From Flavobacteriales bacterium (GTDB taxonomy: Bacteria > Bacteroidota > Bacteroidia > Flavobacteriales_D > Crocinitomicaceae): a DNA stretch of 64,000 nt. The stretch is taken from the NCBI GenBank assembly GCA_947449575.1, contig CANFRV010000014.1, forward strand, positions 31,298 to 95,297, written 5' to 3'. This document shows positions 39,318-48,740 of this stretch, piece after piece (positions within the stretch are counted from its first letter, which is position 1; each line of letters begins with the position of its first letter). The notes under the pieces were generated by a model. The model did not search any database, was not told the origin of the DNA, and saw only the letters and a program-made list of their open reading frames with translations. The position numbers were made by a program, and so were the translations under genes.

Positions 39318-40610
39318 CTATTGATTCATCAGCGTTTCAATCTCTTCTACTTCCAAAGGAATATCTTTCATGAGATTAAATGGAGCTCCCGCTTTCATGA
39401 CAACTAAATCATCTTCTAGTCTTATTCCTAACTTCTCTTCTGGAATATAAATACCTGGCTCGCAAGTAAAGACCATTCCAGCTTCTATGGGCACATTCCA
39501 ATGTCCGACATCATGCGTGTCTAAACCAATATAATGAGAAGTTCCGTGCATGAAATATTTTTTAAATGCAGGCCACTCAGGATTCTGATTTTTAATGTCT
39601 GTTTTGTCAATTAATCCTAATTGAAGCAGTTGACTTTCCATGATCAGTCCAACTTCTTTGTGATAATCAGCTAGGAATGTCCCAGGAATTAATAATTTTT
39701 CAGCTTCTTTTTTTACATGTAAAACAGAATTATACACTGCTTTTTGTCTCTCTGTAAATCTACCGTTCACAGGAATGCACCGCGTTAAATCAGATGAATA
39801 ATTGGCATATTCTGCTGCCACATCTAATAAGATAACCTCTCCGCTTTGGCATTGCTGATTATTTTCAATATAATGCAAAACACACGCATTTTTTCCAGAT
39901 GCTATTATTGGGGTGTACGCAAATCCTTTTGATTTATTCATTAAAAACTCATGCATTAACTCAGCTTCTAATTGATATTCCCAAACGCCTGGCTTGGTAA
40001 AGGATAGTAATCTTCGAAATCCTGCCTCAGTAATTTTACATGCCTTTTGCATCAAATCAATCTCCAGTTGATCCTTTACGGCTCGAATTGTATGCATAAT
40101 CGGTGCGCTTTTTCTTACAATGTGCGCAGGATAATCCGATTTGACTTTTAGGATAAATCGATCTTCCCTCGTTTGAACTTCGGTATTAGCTCTTAAATGT
40201 TCATTTGTATTCAAGTAAATTGATTCAGCCTCTGCCATCATTTGTTTAAAAATAACGGGGAATTGAGTTAACCAATAAACTGTTTGAATTCCAGAAACCG
40301 CAAAGGCATCTTCCTTGGTCAATTTAGCTCCTTCCCAAATTGCGATATGCTCATTTGTCTCTTTTAAAAACAAGACTTCTCGATGTTTTTCATTCGAACA
40401 CGTTGGGTAAATAACCAAAATACTTTCTTCTTGGTCTACGCCCGATAAATATAAAATATCTCGATGCTGCTGAAAAGGCATTGAACTATCAGCACTGATT
40501 GGAAAAATATCATTTGAATTAAAAACTGCTAATGAATTCGGTTCCAGCATTGCTGAAAATTTTGCCCTGCTTTTAATATATAATTGCTGATCGATACGGT
40601 CATATTTCAT
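39318..40610 (-). CDS. pepP: Xaa-Pro aminopeptidase (aminopeptidase P)
   Basis: A 430-residue M24B metallopeptidase that removes N-terminal residues preceding proline. An N-terminal creatinase-like domain covers about 1-170 (LAVFNSNDIFPISADSSMPFQQHRDILYLSG). The pita-bread catalytic domain shows ligands in DVAAEYANYSSDLTR, HGTSHYIGLDTHD, TCEPGIYIP and IRLEDDL. All metal ligands are present. It is first in a two-gene unit with the alpha/beta hydrolase. A -7-like box (TAAATTTG) lies 15 bp upstream. Confidence 0.92.
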   Translation of the reverse strand: MKYDRIDQQLYIKSRAKFSAMLEPNSLAVFNSNDIFPISADSSMPFQQHRDILYLSGVDQEESILVIYPTCSNEKHREVLFLKETNEHIAIWEGAKLTKEDAFAVSGIQTVYWLTQFPVIFKQMMAEAESIYLNTNEHLRANTEVQTREDRFILKVKSDYPAHIVRKSAPIMHTIRAVKDQLEIDLMQKACKITEAGFRRLLSFTKPGVWEYQLEAELMHEFLMNKSKGFAYTPIIASGKNACVLHYIENNQQCQSGEVILLDVAAEYANYSSDLTRCIPVNGRFTERQKAVYNSVLHVKKEAEKLLIPGTFLADYHKEVGLIMESQLLQLGLIDKTDIKNQNPEWPAFKKYFMHGTSHYIGLDTHDVGHWNVPIEAGMVFTCEPGIYIPEEKLGIRLEDDLVVMKAGAPFNLMKDIPLEVEEIETLMNQ

Positions 40611-40624
40611 GGTACATGCTTTAA

Positions 40625-40632
40625 CAAATTTA
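40625..40632 (-). promoter_or_regulatory. Possible -7 box for pepP
   Basis: TAAATTTG on the minus strand fits TAnnTTTG and lies 15 bp upstream of the pepP start. No TTG at the -33 position. An A+T-rich chance match is possible. Confidence 0.35.
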
Positions 40633-40773
40633 GAGGTTGAAATTACATAAAAATAATATGAAAATTTAACTTTTTTAGTTCAAATAGATTATTTCTTTCA
40701 CTTTTTTATATAACCGTAAATAGATTACGTTCATGTAATAGATATTTGTACTATAAATTTAAAGAAACGAATT

Positions 40774-41097
40774 ATGAACGCAACATTTGACAAATTAGAA
40801 ATACAAAAAATAGTATTTGAAACAGGTGATTTAGATGTATTAGTAATGGCAAATATAACTCAAGGGAATTTATCGTATAATTCTCAATTGATTATTAGCC
40901 ACACAGATCTAAATATCCTAATCAATAAAATGCAAAAATCAGGGCATGACGACCTTGATTTTTCTTCCATGTTTGATTGTGAAAAAATGTATAATGGCGA
41001 CTTCCTTTACACCCTTGATTTTGAGAAAACATTTGACACTGCAATTGAACTAAGTAGTTTTTCATTTGACCATAGTATTCGTCAAATCAGAGCGTAA
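40774..41097 (+). CDS. Hypothetical acidic 107-residue protein
   Basis: A small protein with no signal peptide, membrane helix or recognised domain. It is acidic in the middle (KSGHDDLDFSSMFDCEK) with short alternating strands (VLVMANITQ, LIISHTDLNILINKM) and two short phenylalanine-rich segments near the end. The ATG is preceded by a 163-bp divergent spacer shared with pepP. Codon use looks like its neighbours. Real on grounds of length and codon pattern, but the function is unknown. Confidence 0.6.
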   Translation: MNATFDKLEIQKIVFETGDLDVLVMANITQGNLSYNSQLIISHTDLNILINKMQKSGHDDLDFSSMFDCEKMYNGDFLYTLDFEKTFDTAIELSSFSFDHSIRQIRA

Positions 41098-41231
41098 TAT
41101 CTACTAGGAAAACGATTAATAATCACTTCTTACATATATATTTTTTATACACTTGGCAACCTATTAAAAAATAAATCGTATTTTAGTACAGTATTATAGC
41201 TTAGATTCGAATTATTACAATACATAAAACT

Positions 41232-41858
41232 ATGAAGACCAGTGTTTTTGCGTCAATTATTACCATAACCCTCATTTTATTTTCATGTATTAAGCATGAA
41301 ATAATTCCAGCTCCAACACCTAAAGTGGTATTGAAATCTCAATTTAAAGGATACATCGATGGGTCAGGAACTTTAACAGAATTTAATGAAGGAGTTAATG
41401 GCTATACTTGTCTGACGAATAATGATGTTTTTCTGCAAACAACAGCCGTCTATTATAGTTCTATTGCCTCAACAACAAATACAACTACATCACCTTCCAT
41501 TCGTTTAGGTCTGGGCACATTGTCGTGGAGTGGAGCAGTTATCCCTACCGTAGATCAATTCAATGCTTTTTTCGCGAACTACATTCTGCCTCCTTATAGA
41601 ACAGGAGCTTCAAACGGTCTAGAAATTCAATATACAACTGCTTTGGGCGCAATTTACACGTCGAGGCAAACGACAACGGCTTATCAGGATGCTGTATTTT
41701 CAAATATTACCCAAGAATCAGATGATACGGGTGACTACTCAAAATTTGTATGTAACTTTAATTGTTATGTATACTGGACAGCAGGAACTCCTCCTTTAGC
41801 AAATAAAGACTCATTAAAAATTCAAAGTGGTGTATTTAAGGGATGGTTTAAAAAATAA
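41232..41858 (+). CDS. Putative lipoprotein
   Basis: A 208-residue exported protein. The N-terminus is a signal peptide ending in a lipobox LFSC, with Cys19 as the lipidation site, then IKHEIIPAPTPK. The remainder is rich in Thr, Ser, Asn and Tyr with strand-like stretches (SIRLGLGTLSWSG, KFVCNFNCYVYW). No domain recognised. Likely anchored in the outer or inner membrane. The gene is followed after 51 bp by the GATase-like gene on the same strand; functional linkage is unclear. Confidence 0.7.
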   Translation: MKTSVFASIITITLILFSCIKHEIIPAPTPKVVLKSQFKGYIDGSGTLTEFNEGVNGYTCLTNNDVFLQTTAVYYSSIASTTNTTTSPSIRLGLGTLSWSGAVIPTVDQFNAFFANYILPPYRTGASNGLEIQYTTALGAIYTSRQTTTAYQDAVFSNITQESDDTGDYSKFVCNFNCYVYWTAGTPPLANKDSLKIQSGVFKGWFKK

Positions 41859-41909
41859 GTCATAACACTTCTTTTAAAAAAGAGCAGATATAGATATGAA
41901 AAAACATCT

Positions 41910-42605
41910 ATGGGTTTAAGTTTAAAAATAGCGATCATTGGTGATTATAATTTCACCTATAATTCTCACCAAGCTACAAATTTAGCATTAGATCACTCTT
42001 CTCGTTTTTTAGACGTTGAATTAAGCTATTATTGGATAAAAATAAATGAAGCTGCTCAAATTAAAATTCAACTATTTGAGCAATATGATGGTATTTGGAT
42101 CGCTCCAGGCCCCTTTAACAATCCTTTCTTTTTAAATGGAATTCTTGATACAATTTTACAATTAAATATTCCTGTTCTTTTAACAGGCGAAAGCTTTAAA
42201 AATTTAATTGAGGTTTTAATTAGCAGAAATCAGTTAAATCCAAACAGTGAAAAATTGATTTCAGACAATTTGGTGGATGGTCAACAATTTGAAAGATTAA
42301 CCATTGTTCCGCATTCAAAAGAATTTTTACAAATCTATCAAAACCACAATAATATTGAATTAACATCCTCTCGATATAGTATGTATCCTCAATTAATTCA
42401 GCAATTAGAAAATAAATTAATTGATGTTGAGGCCTATAATCAGTTTGAGGAACCTGAAGTAATTAGCCTGAAAAGTCATTCTTTTTTTCTTGCTTGTGGT
42501 TGTTGCCCTCAAATATCTTCTACGCGAGATATTGCGCATCCTTTAATTTATACATTTATGAAGGCATGTTTAGCATTTTCTAAATATGCTGAAGAACAGC
42601 ATTAA
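41910..42605 (+). CDS. CTP synthase C-terminal-like amidotransferase-fold protein
   Basis: A 231-residue protein resembling the glutamine amidotransferase domain of CTP synthase but without the synthetase domain. KIAIIGDYNFTYNSH and YDGIWIAPGPFNNPFF match the domain start. The nucleophile elbow is TGESF, where the family has a Cys, so amidotransferase activity is unlikely. A Cys cluster FLACGCCPQ lies near residue 198. From memory this fits the group annotated as CTP synthase C-terminal region-related (seleno)proteins, in which one Cys can be selenocysteine. It has no adjacent pyrG. A redox role for the cluster is a guess. Confidence 0.62.
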   Translation: MGLSLKIAIIGDYNFTYNSHQATNLALDHSSRFLDVELSYYWIKINEAAQIKIQLFEQYDGIWIAPGPFNNPFFLNGILDTILQLNIPVLLTGESFKNLIEVLISRNQLNPNSEKLISDNLVDGQQFERLTIVPHSKEFLQIYQNHNNIELTSSRYSMYPQLIQQLENKLIDVEAYNQFEEPEVISLKSHSFFLACGCCPQISSTRDIAHPLIYTFMKACLAFSKYAEEQH

Positions 42606-42651
42606 TGTCTTTTTTTCTGAAACCTTTCGGAGAGTAAAGCGGAGAATTTCC

Positions 42652-43125
42652 TTAAAATAATCCAGATTCTTCTCGTGAATTTTCGAAAACTTCATCTATT
42701 TGTAGGGTTTTTCCTTCAGCAGCAGTTACCGCAAGCACATCACATCTTTCATTTTCGATATGACCTGCGTGACCTTTCACCCAATGAAGTACCAAGTTAA
42801 ACTTTGGATGCACTTGTAAATAACGCATCCATAAATCTTGATTCTTCTTTCCTTTAAATCCCGTTTTTTGCCAATTGAAAACCCATCCTTTTGAAATACT
42901 GTCAATCACATATTTTGAATCAGAATAAATATGGACAGGAAATTGATTTGTTTTCATTGATTCTAGTGCCACAATAACTGCTAATAATTCCATGCGGTTA
43001 TTTGTCGTCATTCGATATCCTTCCGAAAGTTCTTTAATCTTTCCATTGAAACGCATTAATACGCCATAACCTCCTCTTCCAGGATTTCCTTTTGCGGCGC
43101 CATCTGTGAATATTTCAACTTTCAT
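42652..43125 (-). CDS. rnhA: Ribonuclease HI
   Basis: A 157-residue endonuclease that cuts the RNA strand of RNA-DNA hybrids, as in primer and R-loop removal. The catalytic carboxylates are Asp8 (FTDGAAKGNPGRGGYG), Glu46 (NRMELLAV), Asp69 (IYSDSKYVID) and Asp129 (ERCDVLA), with the conserved His in WVKGHAGH near 119. Normal length, no hybrid-binding N-domain. It ends convergently with the amidotransferase-like gene, 46 bp apart. Confidence 0.95.
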   Translation of the reverse strand: MKVEIFTDGAAKGNPGRGGYGVLMRFNGKIKELSEGYRMTTNNRMELLAVIVALESMKTNQFPVHIYSDSKYVIDSISKGWVFNWQKTGFKGKKNQDLWMRYLQVHPKFNLVLHWVKGHAGHIENERCDVLAVTAAEGKTLQIDEVFENSREESGLF

Positions 43126-43145
43126 GTAGTAAAGATATTAGATTT

Positions 43146-43197
43146 TTAGATAGTAGACAGCAGACTTTTTGAAAATAAACATCAATCTACTATCTAA
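43146..43197. repeat. Perfect 12-bp inverted repeat between metH and rnhA
   Basis: TTAGATAGTAGA at 43146-43157 and TCTACTATCTAA at 43186-43197 enclose 28 nt. A further partial pairing (TAGATTT with AAATCTA) extends it. It lies 23 bp after the metH part 2 stop. It could terminate metH transcription, or be one copy of a dispersed intergenic repeat. Confidence 0.5.
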
Positions 43198-43220
43198 TTT
43201 CTAGAAATCTAGCGTCTATA

Positions 43221-45896
43221 TTAAAATAAAACACTTGATAACCATCTTTCCATTTCTTCAGAAGTCTTGCCTTTTCTTTTCGAAATATCTTCTACCTGAT
43301 CAATACTAATTTTTCCTAATCCAAAATACTTGGCATCTGGATGAGCAAAATACCATCCACTAACCGACGAAGTAGGTAACATGGCTAAACTGTCCGTCAA
43401 AGATACACCGGTAATTTCTGTCGCTTGCAACAATGTAAACAAACCTATTTTTTCCGTATGATCAGGACAAGCTGGATATCCTGGCGCGGGACGAATTCCC
43501 TGATATACTTCCTTGATTAATTCATTGTTTTCAAAACTTTCTGCTTTTGCATACCCCCAAAACTCTTTTCTTACACGTTCATGCATTCTCTCAGCAAATG
43601 CTTCTGCCAAACGATCTGCTAATGCTTTCAAAAGGATTGAATTATAATCATCGTGGTCTTTTTCGAAACGGTCAATGTATAGCTCCATTCCAACTCCCGT
43701 TGTTACAACAAATCCTCCGATATAATCTTTAATTCCTGAGTCTTTAGGCGCAATAAAATCTGCTAGAGCCATATTGGGTTGACCAGACACTTTTTGAGTT
43801 TGTTGGCGCAAAGAATGCTGAATATGAATCACCTGATTACGATTTTCATCGCTGTATATTTCGATATCATCACCGATTGAATTAGCTGGAAAAAGTCCAA
43901 CGACTGCGTTCCCTGTTAACCAATTTTCATCGACAATTTGTTTCAACATCACTTGCGCATCATTAAAAAGAGAAGTTGCCTCTTCGCCTACCACTTCATC
44001 TGTTAATATCGCAGGAAATTTACCATGCAATTCCCATGTTTGGAAGAAAGGAGTCCAATCTATATAATCGATCAATTCTGCTACTGAATAAGAAACAAAC
44101 TTTTGAATTCCAAGTGAAGATGGAGTAGAAATATGTTCTTGCTGCCATTCAATTTGAAATTTATTCTCCCTTGCCTTTTCTATAGAGAGTAGTTTTTTAG
44201 CATTTTTATGTTTCTCATAATGTTCACGAAGTTTCTCATATTCATTTTTAACATTGGCAATGAAATCCACTTTTCTAACACCTAACAAACTTTCCACCAC
44301 TGTCACAGCGCGCGAAGCATCTAACACATGAATTGCCTGATCTTTTGTGAAATTCTGATCAATTTTAACTGCAGTATGGACTTTAGAAGTAGTTGCTCCA
44401 CCAATCATTAATGGGATTTTTAGATTTGCTCTTTCCATTTCCTTCGCCACTGTCACCATTTCATCTAATGATGGAGTTATTAAACCACTCAATCCAATAA
44501 TATCGACGTTTTCTTCGATTGCTTTCTGAATGATTTTGTCTGCAGGAACCATTACACCCATGTCAATGACTTCATAATTATTGCACGCTAAAACAACGCC
44601 TACGATATTTTTTCCAATGTCATGCACATCGCCTTTTACAGTTGCCATCAATATTTTACCGGAAAAAGATTGCACTCCATTTTTTTCGGCTTCAATAAAT
44701 GGTAATAAATAGGCAACCGCTTTTTTCATTACCCGTGCAGATTTTACAACTTGAGGAAGGAACATTTTTCCACTACCAAATAAATCACCTACGATATTCA
44801 TTCCGTCCATTAAAGGACCTTCAATTACTTCAATCGGACGTTTAAATTGGTGCCTGCATTCTTCCACATCTTCGTCAATAAATTCAACTAAACCTTTTAC
44901 TAATGCGTGCGATAATCGTTCGTTCACAGAAACATTTCTCCAAGATAAATCGACTTCTCGTTTCTTTCCTTCACCCGTAACAGTATCTGCATATTCCAAC
45001 AATCGTTCGGTAGCATCTGCACGTTTATTAAATAGAACATCTTCTACATATTCCATTAATTCCTTTTCAACATTATCATAGACCTCCAACATCGAAGGAT
45101 TTACAATTCCCATGTCCATTCCATTTTGAATCGCATGATATAAAAAAGCAGAATGCATTGCTTCTCGCACTTTATCATTTCCTCTAAAAGAAAAAGAAAC
45201 GTTCGAAACTCCGCCGCTAATGTGGGCCCCTGGTAAATTTTCGCGAATCCATTTAGTCGCTCTGAAAAAATCCAATGCATTATTATTATGCTCTTCCATT
45301 CCAGTTGCTACCGGAAAAATATTTGGGTCGAAAATAATATCATCTTGAGGGAATTTTACCACATCTACTAAAATATCATACGCCCGTTTACAAATTTCAA
45401 TTCGTCTCTCATAATTATCCGCCTGCCCCGCTTCATCAAAAGCCATGACAATCACAGCGGCACCATATCTTTTAATTGTTTTCGCTTGACGAATAAAATT
45501 TTCTTCCCCTTCTTTCAACGAAATTGAATTCACAACTCCTTTTCCTTGAATACACTTTAATCCCGCTTCAATAATTTCCCATTTAGAACTATCAATCATC
45601 ACTGGAACGCGGGAAATATCAGGTTCAGCAGCAATTAAATTCAAAAAACGAACCATTGCTTCTTTGCCGTCAATCATTCCTTCATCCATATTGATGTCAA
45701 TAATTTGAGCACCACCTTCTACTTGATCTCTTGCCACAGCGATTGCAGCTTCAAAATCTCCCTCTTTGATCATTCGAAGAAATGCGCGTGACCCTGTAAC
45801 ATTTGTTCGTTCACCAACATTAATAAAATTGCTTTCTGGTGTTACAATCAATGGTTCAAGACCTGATAATTTTAATGTTCCTTTGTATTCAGACAT
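43221..45896 (-). CDS. metH: Methionine synthase part 2: pterin-, cobalamin- and activation domains
   Basis: An 891-residue C-terminal portion of cobalamin-dependent methionine synthase. The pterin-binding domain shows [18 protein letters not shown] near residue 26. The cobalamin domain shows the DxHxxG motif in [16 protein letters not shown] and later [13 protein letters not shown]. The activation domain shows [15 protein letters not shown] near 820. It transfers methyl from methyltetrahydrofolate through B12 to homocysteine bound on part 1. It lacks the homocysteine domain, which is the separate gene 124 bp upstream. This is a true gene split with its own start and a full N-terminus, not a frameshift. 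Confidence 0.96.
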   Translation of the reverse strand: MSEYKGTLKLSGLEPLIVTPESNFINVGERTNVTGSRAFLRMIKEGDFEAAIAVARDQVEGGAQIIDINMDEGMIDGKEAMVRFLNLIAAEPDISRVPVMIDSSKWEIIEAGLKCIQGKGVVNSISLKEGEENFIRQAKTIKRYGAAVIVMAFDEAGQADNYERRIEICKRAYDILVDVVKFPQDDIIFDPNIFPVATGMEEHNNNALDFFRATKWIRENLPGAHISGGVSNVSFSFRGNDKVREAMHSAFLYHAIQNGMDMGIVNPSMLEVYDNVEKELMEYVEDVLFNKRADATERLLEYADTVTGEGKKREVDLSWRNVSVNERLSHALVKGLVEFIDEDVEECRHQFKRPIEVIEGPLMDGMNIVGDLFGSGKMFLPQVVKSARVMKKAVAYLLPFIEAEKNGVQSFSGKILMATVKGDVHDIGKNIVGVVLACNNYEVIDMGVMVPADKIIQKAIEENVDIIGLSGLITPSLDEMVTVAKEMERANLKIPLMIGGATTSKVHTAVKIDQNFTKDQAIHVLDASRAVTVVESLLGVRKVDFIANVKNEYEKLREHYEKHKNAKKLLSIEKARENKFQIEWQQEHISTPSSLGIQKFVSYSVAELIDYIDWTPFFQTWELHGKFPAILTDEVVGEEATSLFNDAQVMLKQIVDENWLTGNAVVGLFPANSIGDDIEIYSDENRNQVIHIQHSLRQQTQKVSGQPNMALADFIAPKDSGIKDYIGGFVVTTGVGMELYIDRFEKDHDDYNSILLKALADRLAEAFAERMHERVRKEFWGYAKAESFENNELIKEVYQGIRPAPGYPACPDHTEKIGLFTLLQATEITGVSLTDSLAMLPTSSVSGWYFAHPDAKYFGLGKISIDQVEDISKRKGKTSEEMERWLSSVLF

Positions 45897-46020
45897 TTTA
45901 AAATATGTTTTTAAATAAAAACGCTAGGATGATCTTCCAAAATAAATCGCTAAACGATGCAATAAGCAAGAGATTTAATTTTCCGTCCCCTCCAATTTTT
46001 AATTTTTATTCTATTTTTTA

Positions 46021-47022
46021 CTAATTACTATGTATTAATTTTCTTGGCTCATAGGTAGCTGCTAATTTTGCAATTGCGCTAATATGATCTGGAGTAGTTC
46101 CACAACATCCTCCAATAATATTTACCAATCCTTCATTTAAAAATTCTTTGATCTGATCTGCCATTAGCTCAGGCGTTTCATCATATTTCCCGAAAGCATT
46201 TGGCAGACCCGCATTTGGATGAGCACTTACATTAAATGTGCACGATTGATTTAAAATTTGCAAATATGGACGCATCATCGACGCACCGAGAGCACAATTT
46301 AAACCAACACTTAATAAAGGCATATGAGAAATTGAAATTAAAAAAGCTTCTGTCGTTTGACCTGTTAATGTTCTGCCGCTTTGATCCGTTATTGTGCCTG
46401 AAACCATAATTGGAATTTCAACGCCTCTTTTTTCAAAAACTTGGTCAATTGCAAATAAAGCAGCTTTTGCATTTAACGTGTCGAAAACCGTTTCAACTAG
46501 AAGAATATCAACACCGCCGTCCATCAATGCATTCGTTTGTTCTGTATAAGCATCAACCAATTGATCAAAGCTAATACCTCTGAAACCTGGATCATTCACA
46601 TCAGGAGAAATGGAAGCTGTTCGGTTTGTTGGCCCTATTGATCCTGCAACAAAGCGAGGTTTGGAAGGGTTCTTTTCAGTAAACTCATCAGCTACTTTCT
46701 TCGCGATTTTTGCACTATGAAAGTTAATTTCATACACATATTTTTCCAAGGCATAATCCGCTTGTGCTATCCAAGTCCCAGAAAAAGTATTTGTTTCAGC
46801 AATGTCGGCACCCGCTTCGAAATATTGTCTATGAATGTCTTCGATGATTTCAGGTCGCGTTAAGGACAACAAATCATTATTCCCTTTTAAAGGATGAGAA
46901 TGATCTTCAAACCAACCTTTTCTAAAATCTTCTTCTTCTAACTTATGGCGCTGAATCATTGTTCCCATTGCTCCATCAAGAATTAAAATTCTCTTTTTTA
47001 GTATTTCCTGTATATTTTCCAT
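46021..47022 (-). CDS. metH: Methionine synthase part 1: homocysteine-binding domain
   Basis: A 333-residue homocysteine S-methyltransferase domain. It begins [21 protein letters not shown] and holds the zinc ligands in VGLNCALG (near 222) and the pair in [11 protein letters not shown] (near 305). It presents zinc-bound homocysteine to the B12 domain made by the downstream gene. It is the first gene after a SAM-I riboswitch (47111-47212), so methionine synthesis is under SAM feedback. Split metH in two ORFs is known in some Bacteroidota. It could be called a bhmT/yitJ-like domain in isolation, but the context fixes it. Confidence 0.95.
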   Translation of the reverse strand: MENIQEILKKRILILDGAMGTMIQRHKLEEEDFRKGWFEDHSHPLKGNNDLLSLTRPEIIEDIHRQYFEAGADIAETNTFSGTWIAQADYALEKYVYEINFHSAKIAKKVADEFTEKNPSKPRFVAGSIGPTNRTASISPDVNDPGFRGISFDQLVDAYTEQTNALMDGGVDILLVETVFDTLNAKAALFAIDQVFEKRGVEIPIMVSGTITDQSGRTLTGQTTEAFLISISHMPLLSVGLNCALGASMMRPYLQILNQSCTFNVSAHPNAGLPNAFGKYDETPELMADQIKEFLNEGLVNIIGGCCGTTPDHISAIAKLAATYEPRKLIHSN

Positions 47023-47110
47023 TTCACAATAAATTAGTATTGTTCAGTATGTGAACAAGGACAAAAAAATAAATGAAAATATGAATGAAAGTCTGAGGAA
47101 AACTAATCAA

Positions 47111-47212
47111 CTTATCTTTTCGGCTATAGAGCAGATTGGATTTGGCACCTATTCCGAAAACGGAGGTTGCCAAGGTTTCAAAGGGCCTAATCCCTCCACC
47201 TTTCTTCATAAG
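47111..47212 (-). ncRNA. SAM-I (S-box) riboswitch
   Basis: On the minus strand the element opens with CTTAT and closes with ATAAG, giving P1. Between them are the S-box core features: AAAGGTGGAGGGATT after P1, GGCCCTTTGAAACCTTGGCAACC for the P2/P2a and GGCAACC consensus, GGTGCCAAATCC for P3, and a P4 hairpin before the closing strand. It lies 89 bp upstream of metH part 1 and 22 bp downstream of a near-ideal promoter. A 7-bp hairpin (TTGTTCA/TGAACAA, 47040-47058) follows without a U tract, so control may be at translation or by another terminator. A short open frame across it is a by-product. Confidence 0.93.
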
Positions 47213-47233
47213 TTTATTTAAATGAACGAGGTG

Positions 47234-47263
47234 CAAAGATAATATGAATAAAACTATTTACAA
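47234..47263 (-). promoter_or_regulatory. Bacteroidota promoter of the metH transcript
   Basis: On the minus strand TTG, 19 bases, then TATCTTTG: this matches the TTG-N19-TAnnTTTG pattern of the Bacteroidota housekeeping sigma factor. The expected transcript start falls about 15 bases before the riboswitch P1. Confidence 0.8.
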
Positions 47264-47344
47264 AACAATCGTTCTGTAAATAATATTTAAGGAACTTTTT
47301 TATTCCGATTCCTTGAACTTATTTATCTTTATCAAAAATTTAAC

Positions 47345-47758
47345 ATGAAGTATTTTGTATTTTTTCTCCTGACCCTTTCTTTTTATTCATGCAGTAAAAA
47401 ATCAGAAATTATAGGCAAATGGCAATTACATAGCATCGATTATTCGGCATTTTATAAATCGATTCCAATGGATATGAAAGAAAATTTTGAGAACAATATG
47501 GAAATCCAATTTGCTGCTCTAAAAGATAAAACCTATTTTGTTTTTAATGATGATTTATCCATTCAGATACTTTTGCCGAAGACTGAAAATGATGTTATTA
47601 ATGGAACATGGTCTATCTCAGAAAAAAAAGATTCACTTCATCTACGTACAAATGAACCTGAAAATTTTAAAATCATTAAACTTGACGAGCAACAAATGAT
47701 TTTAAAAACAGATGAATCTCCGCAGCGAACTATATTTTATAGAAAAGTAAAAAATTAA
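47345..47758 (+). CDS. Small lipoprotein, lipocalin-like
   Basis: A 137-residue exported protein. Signal peptide with lipobox SFYSC, Cys at 17. The mature part begins with EIIGKWQLHSID and has later GTWSISEKKDSLHL, the typical start and mid-strand of lipocalin-like domains that Bacteroidota carry in small lipoproteins. Lipid or small-molecule binding would follow from the fold but the ligand is unknown. Divergent from the metH transcript, 322 bp from metH part 1, with the riboswitch and its promoter in between. Confidence 0.65.
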   Translation: MKYFVFFLLTLSFYSCSKKSEIIGKWQLHSIDYSAFYKSIPMDMKENFENNMEIQFAALKDKTYFVFNDDLSIQILLPKTENDVINGTWSISEKKDSLHLRTNEPENFKIIKLDEQQMILKTDESPQRTIFYRKVKN

Positions 47759-47761
47759 GTT

Positions 47762-47776
47762 CTGACAACTTGTCAG
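47762..47776. repeat. 15-bp perfect palindrome CTGACAA-C-TTGTCAG
   Basis: A perfect dyad directly after the lipoprotein stop codon and 155 bp before the rhomboid start. The short centre suits a dimeric-regulator operator better than a terminator; a tight-loop terminator is the alternative, but no T tract follows. Confidence 0.4.
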
Positions 47777-47930
47777 CGGAAAAAGTAGGCATAGCTTTTG
47801 AGAAACATAGCAAAGAAATTGAAATATGTCACACCGCAAATTAACGCCGTAAGTAAAACCGACACATTTCTATTGCGATTCACTTTATGACTTCTTCGCG
47901 GTCCATTTGCTGTTAAAAAATAAAATACAG

Positions 47931-48740
47931 GTGAAAAAATTGAAGACACATCCTTTTGGTTCAACCATCGAAACCCTTGTATATCCTGGCTTGTTATTGG
48001 TTATTATGTGGCTTTTTTTTTGGGCAGACCATCTGTTCAATCTAGAACTTTATAAATTTGGTGTATTGCCAAGAACTGTGGAAGGGTTGAGAGGAATAAT
48101 TTTCATGCCTTTAATTCACTCAGAAAAAGAAATTGCCCATATCGTTAACAATTCTATACCAACCGCTTTTTTGCTAGGAGCTTTGATCTTTTTTTACAGA
48201 GAAGTAGCATTAAAAGTTTTCGTTATAAGTTGGTTGATGACTGGAATACTCGTGTGGATTTATGCTCAAAACAAGGGAGCTTACCATATTGGAATGAGTG
48301 GAATTATATATGCCCTTGCAGGATTTCTTTTCACAAGCGGCGTTATTCGAAAATTTTTACCCTTGCAAGCTATCTCCATGTTCGTGGCTTTTATGTATGG
48401 AGGAATGATTTGGGGAATTTTCCCAATGGAAGAAAAAATATCATGGGAAGGTCATTTAATGGGGTTAATAACGGGAATAATTTTAGCTTTTTATTATAAA
48501 AAGTTAGGTCCTACAAGTCCAAAATATCGATATGAAATTGAAAAAGAGATGGGAATTGAGCCTCCTGATCTTGAAGGTATGTATTACGAAAACTTGCGCA
48601 TTGAAAAAGAAAAAGAGGAGCAATTAGAAAGAGAAAAGCAAGAAATAAAAATTGTCTATCATTTCCTCAGGGATGACACAATCCAAACCTCACAGGACAC
48701 TAATACGACTGGATCTTTGGATGATAATGATGTCGAATAA
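47931..48740 (+). CDS. Rhomboid-family intramembrane serine protease
   Basis: A 269-residue protein with about six membrane helices. The catalytic Ser is in HIGMSGIIYALAGFL and the catalytic His in WEGHLMGLITG, the GxSG/H pair of rhomboids. A charged coiled tail of about 60 residues (LEGMYYENLRIEKEKEEQLEREK) faces the cytoplasm. I use GTG at 47931; an upstream TTG at 47907 would add eight residues. The tail end overlaps the convergent sixA-like gene by 41 bp. Its substrate is unknown. Confidence 0.82.
   Translation: MKKLKTHPFGSTIETLVYPGLLLVIMWLFFWADHLFNLELYKFGVLPRTVEGLRGIIFMPLIHSEKEIAHIVNNSIPTAFLLGALIFFYREVALKVFVISWLMTGILVWIYAQNKGAYHIGMSGIIYALAGFLFTSGVIRKFLPLQAISMFVAFMYGGMIWGIFPMEEKISWEGHLMGLITGIILAFYYKKLGPTSPKYRYEIEKEMGIEPPDLEGMYYENLRIEKEKEEQLEREKQEIKIVYHFLRDDTIQTSQDTNTTGSLDDNDVE

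Noticed and set aside
43221..47022. Frameshifted metH pseudogene
   Set aside because: Both parts have complete domain ends, their own start and stop, and a 124-bp non-coding gap, so it is a genuine two-gene form.
47024..47236. 70-codon open frame upstream of metH
   Set aside because: It lies across the SAM riboswitch and its leader; the conserved RNA features explain the sequence.
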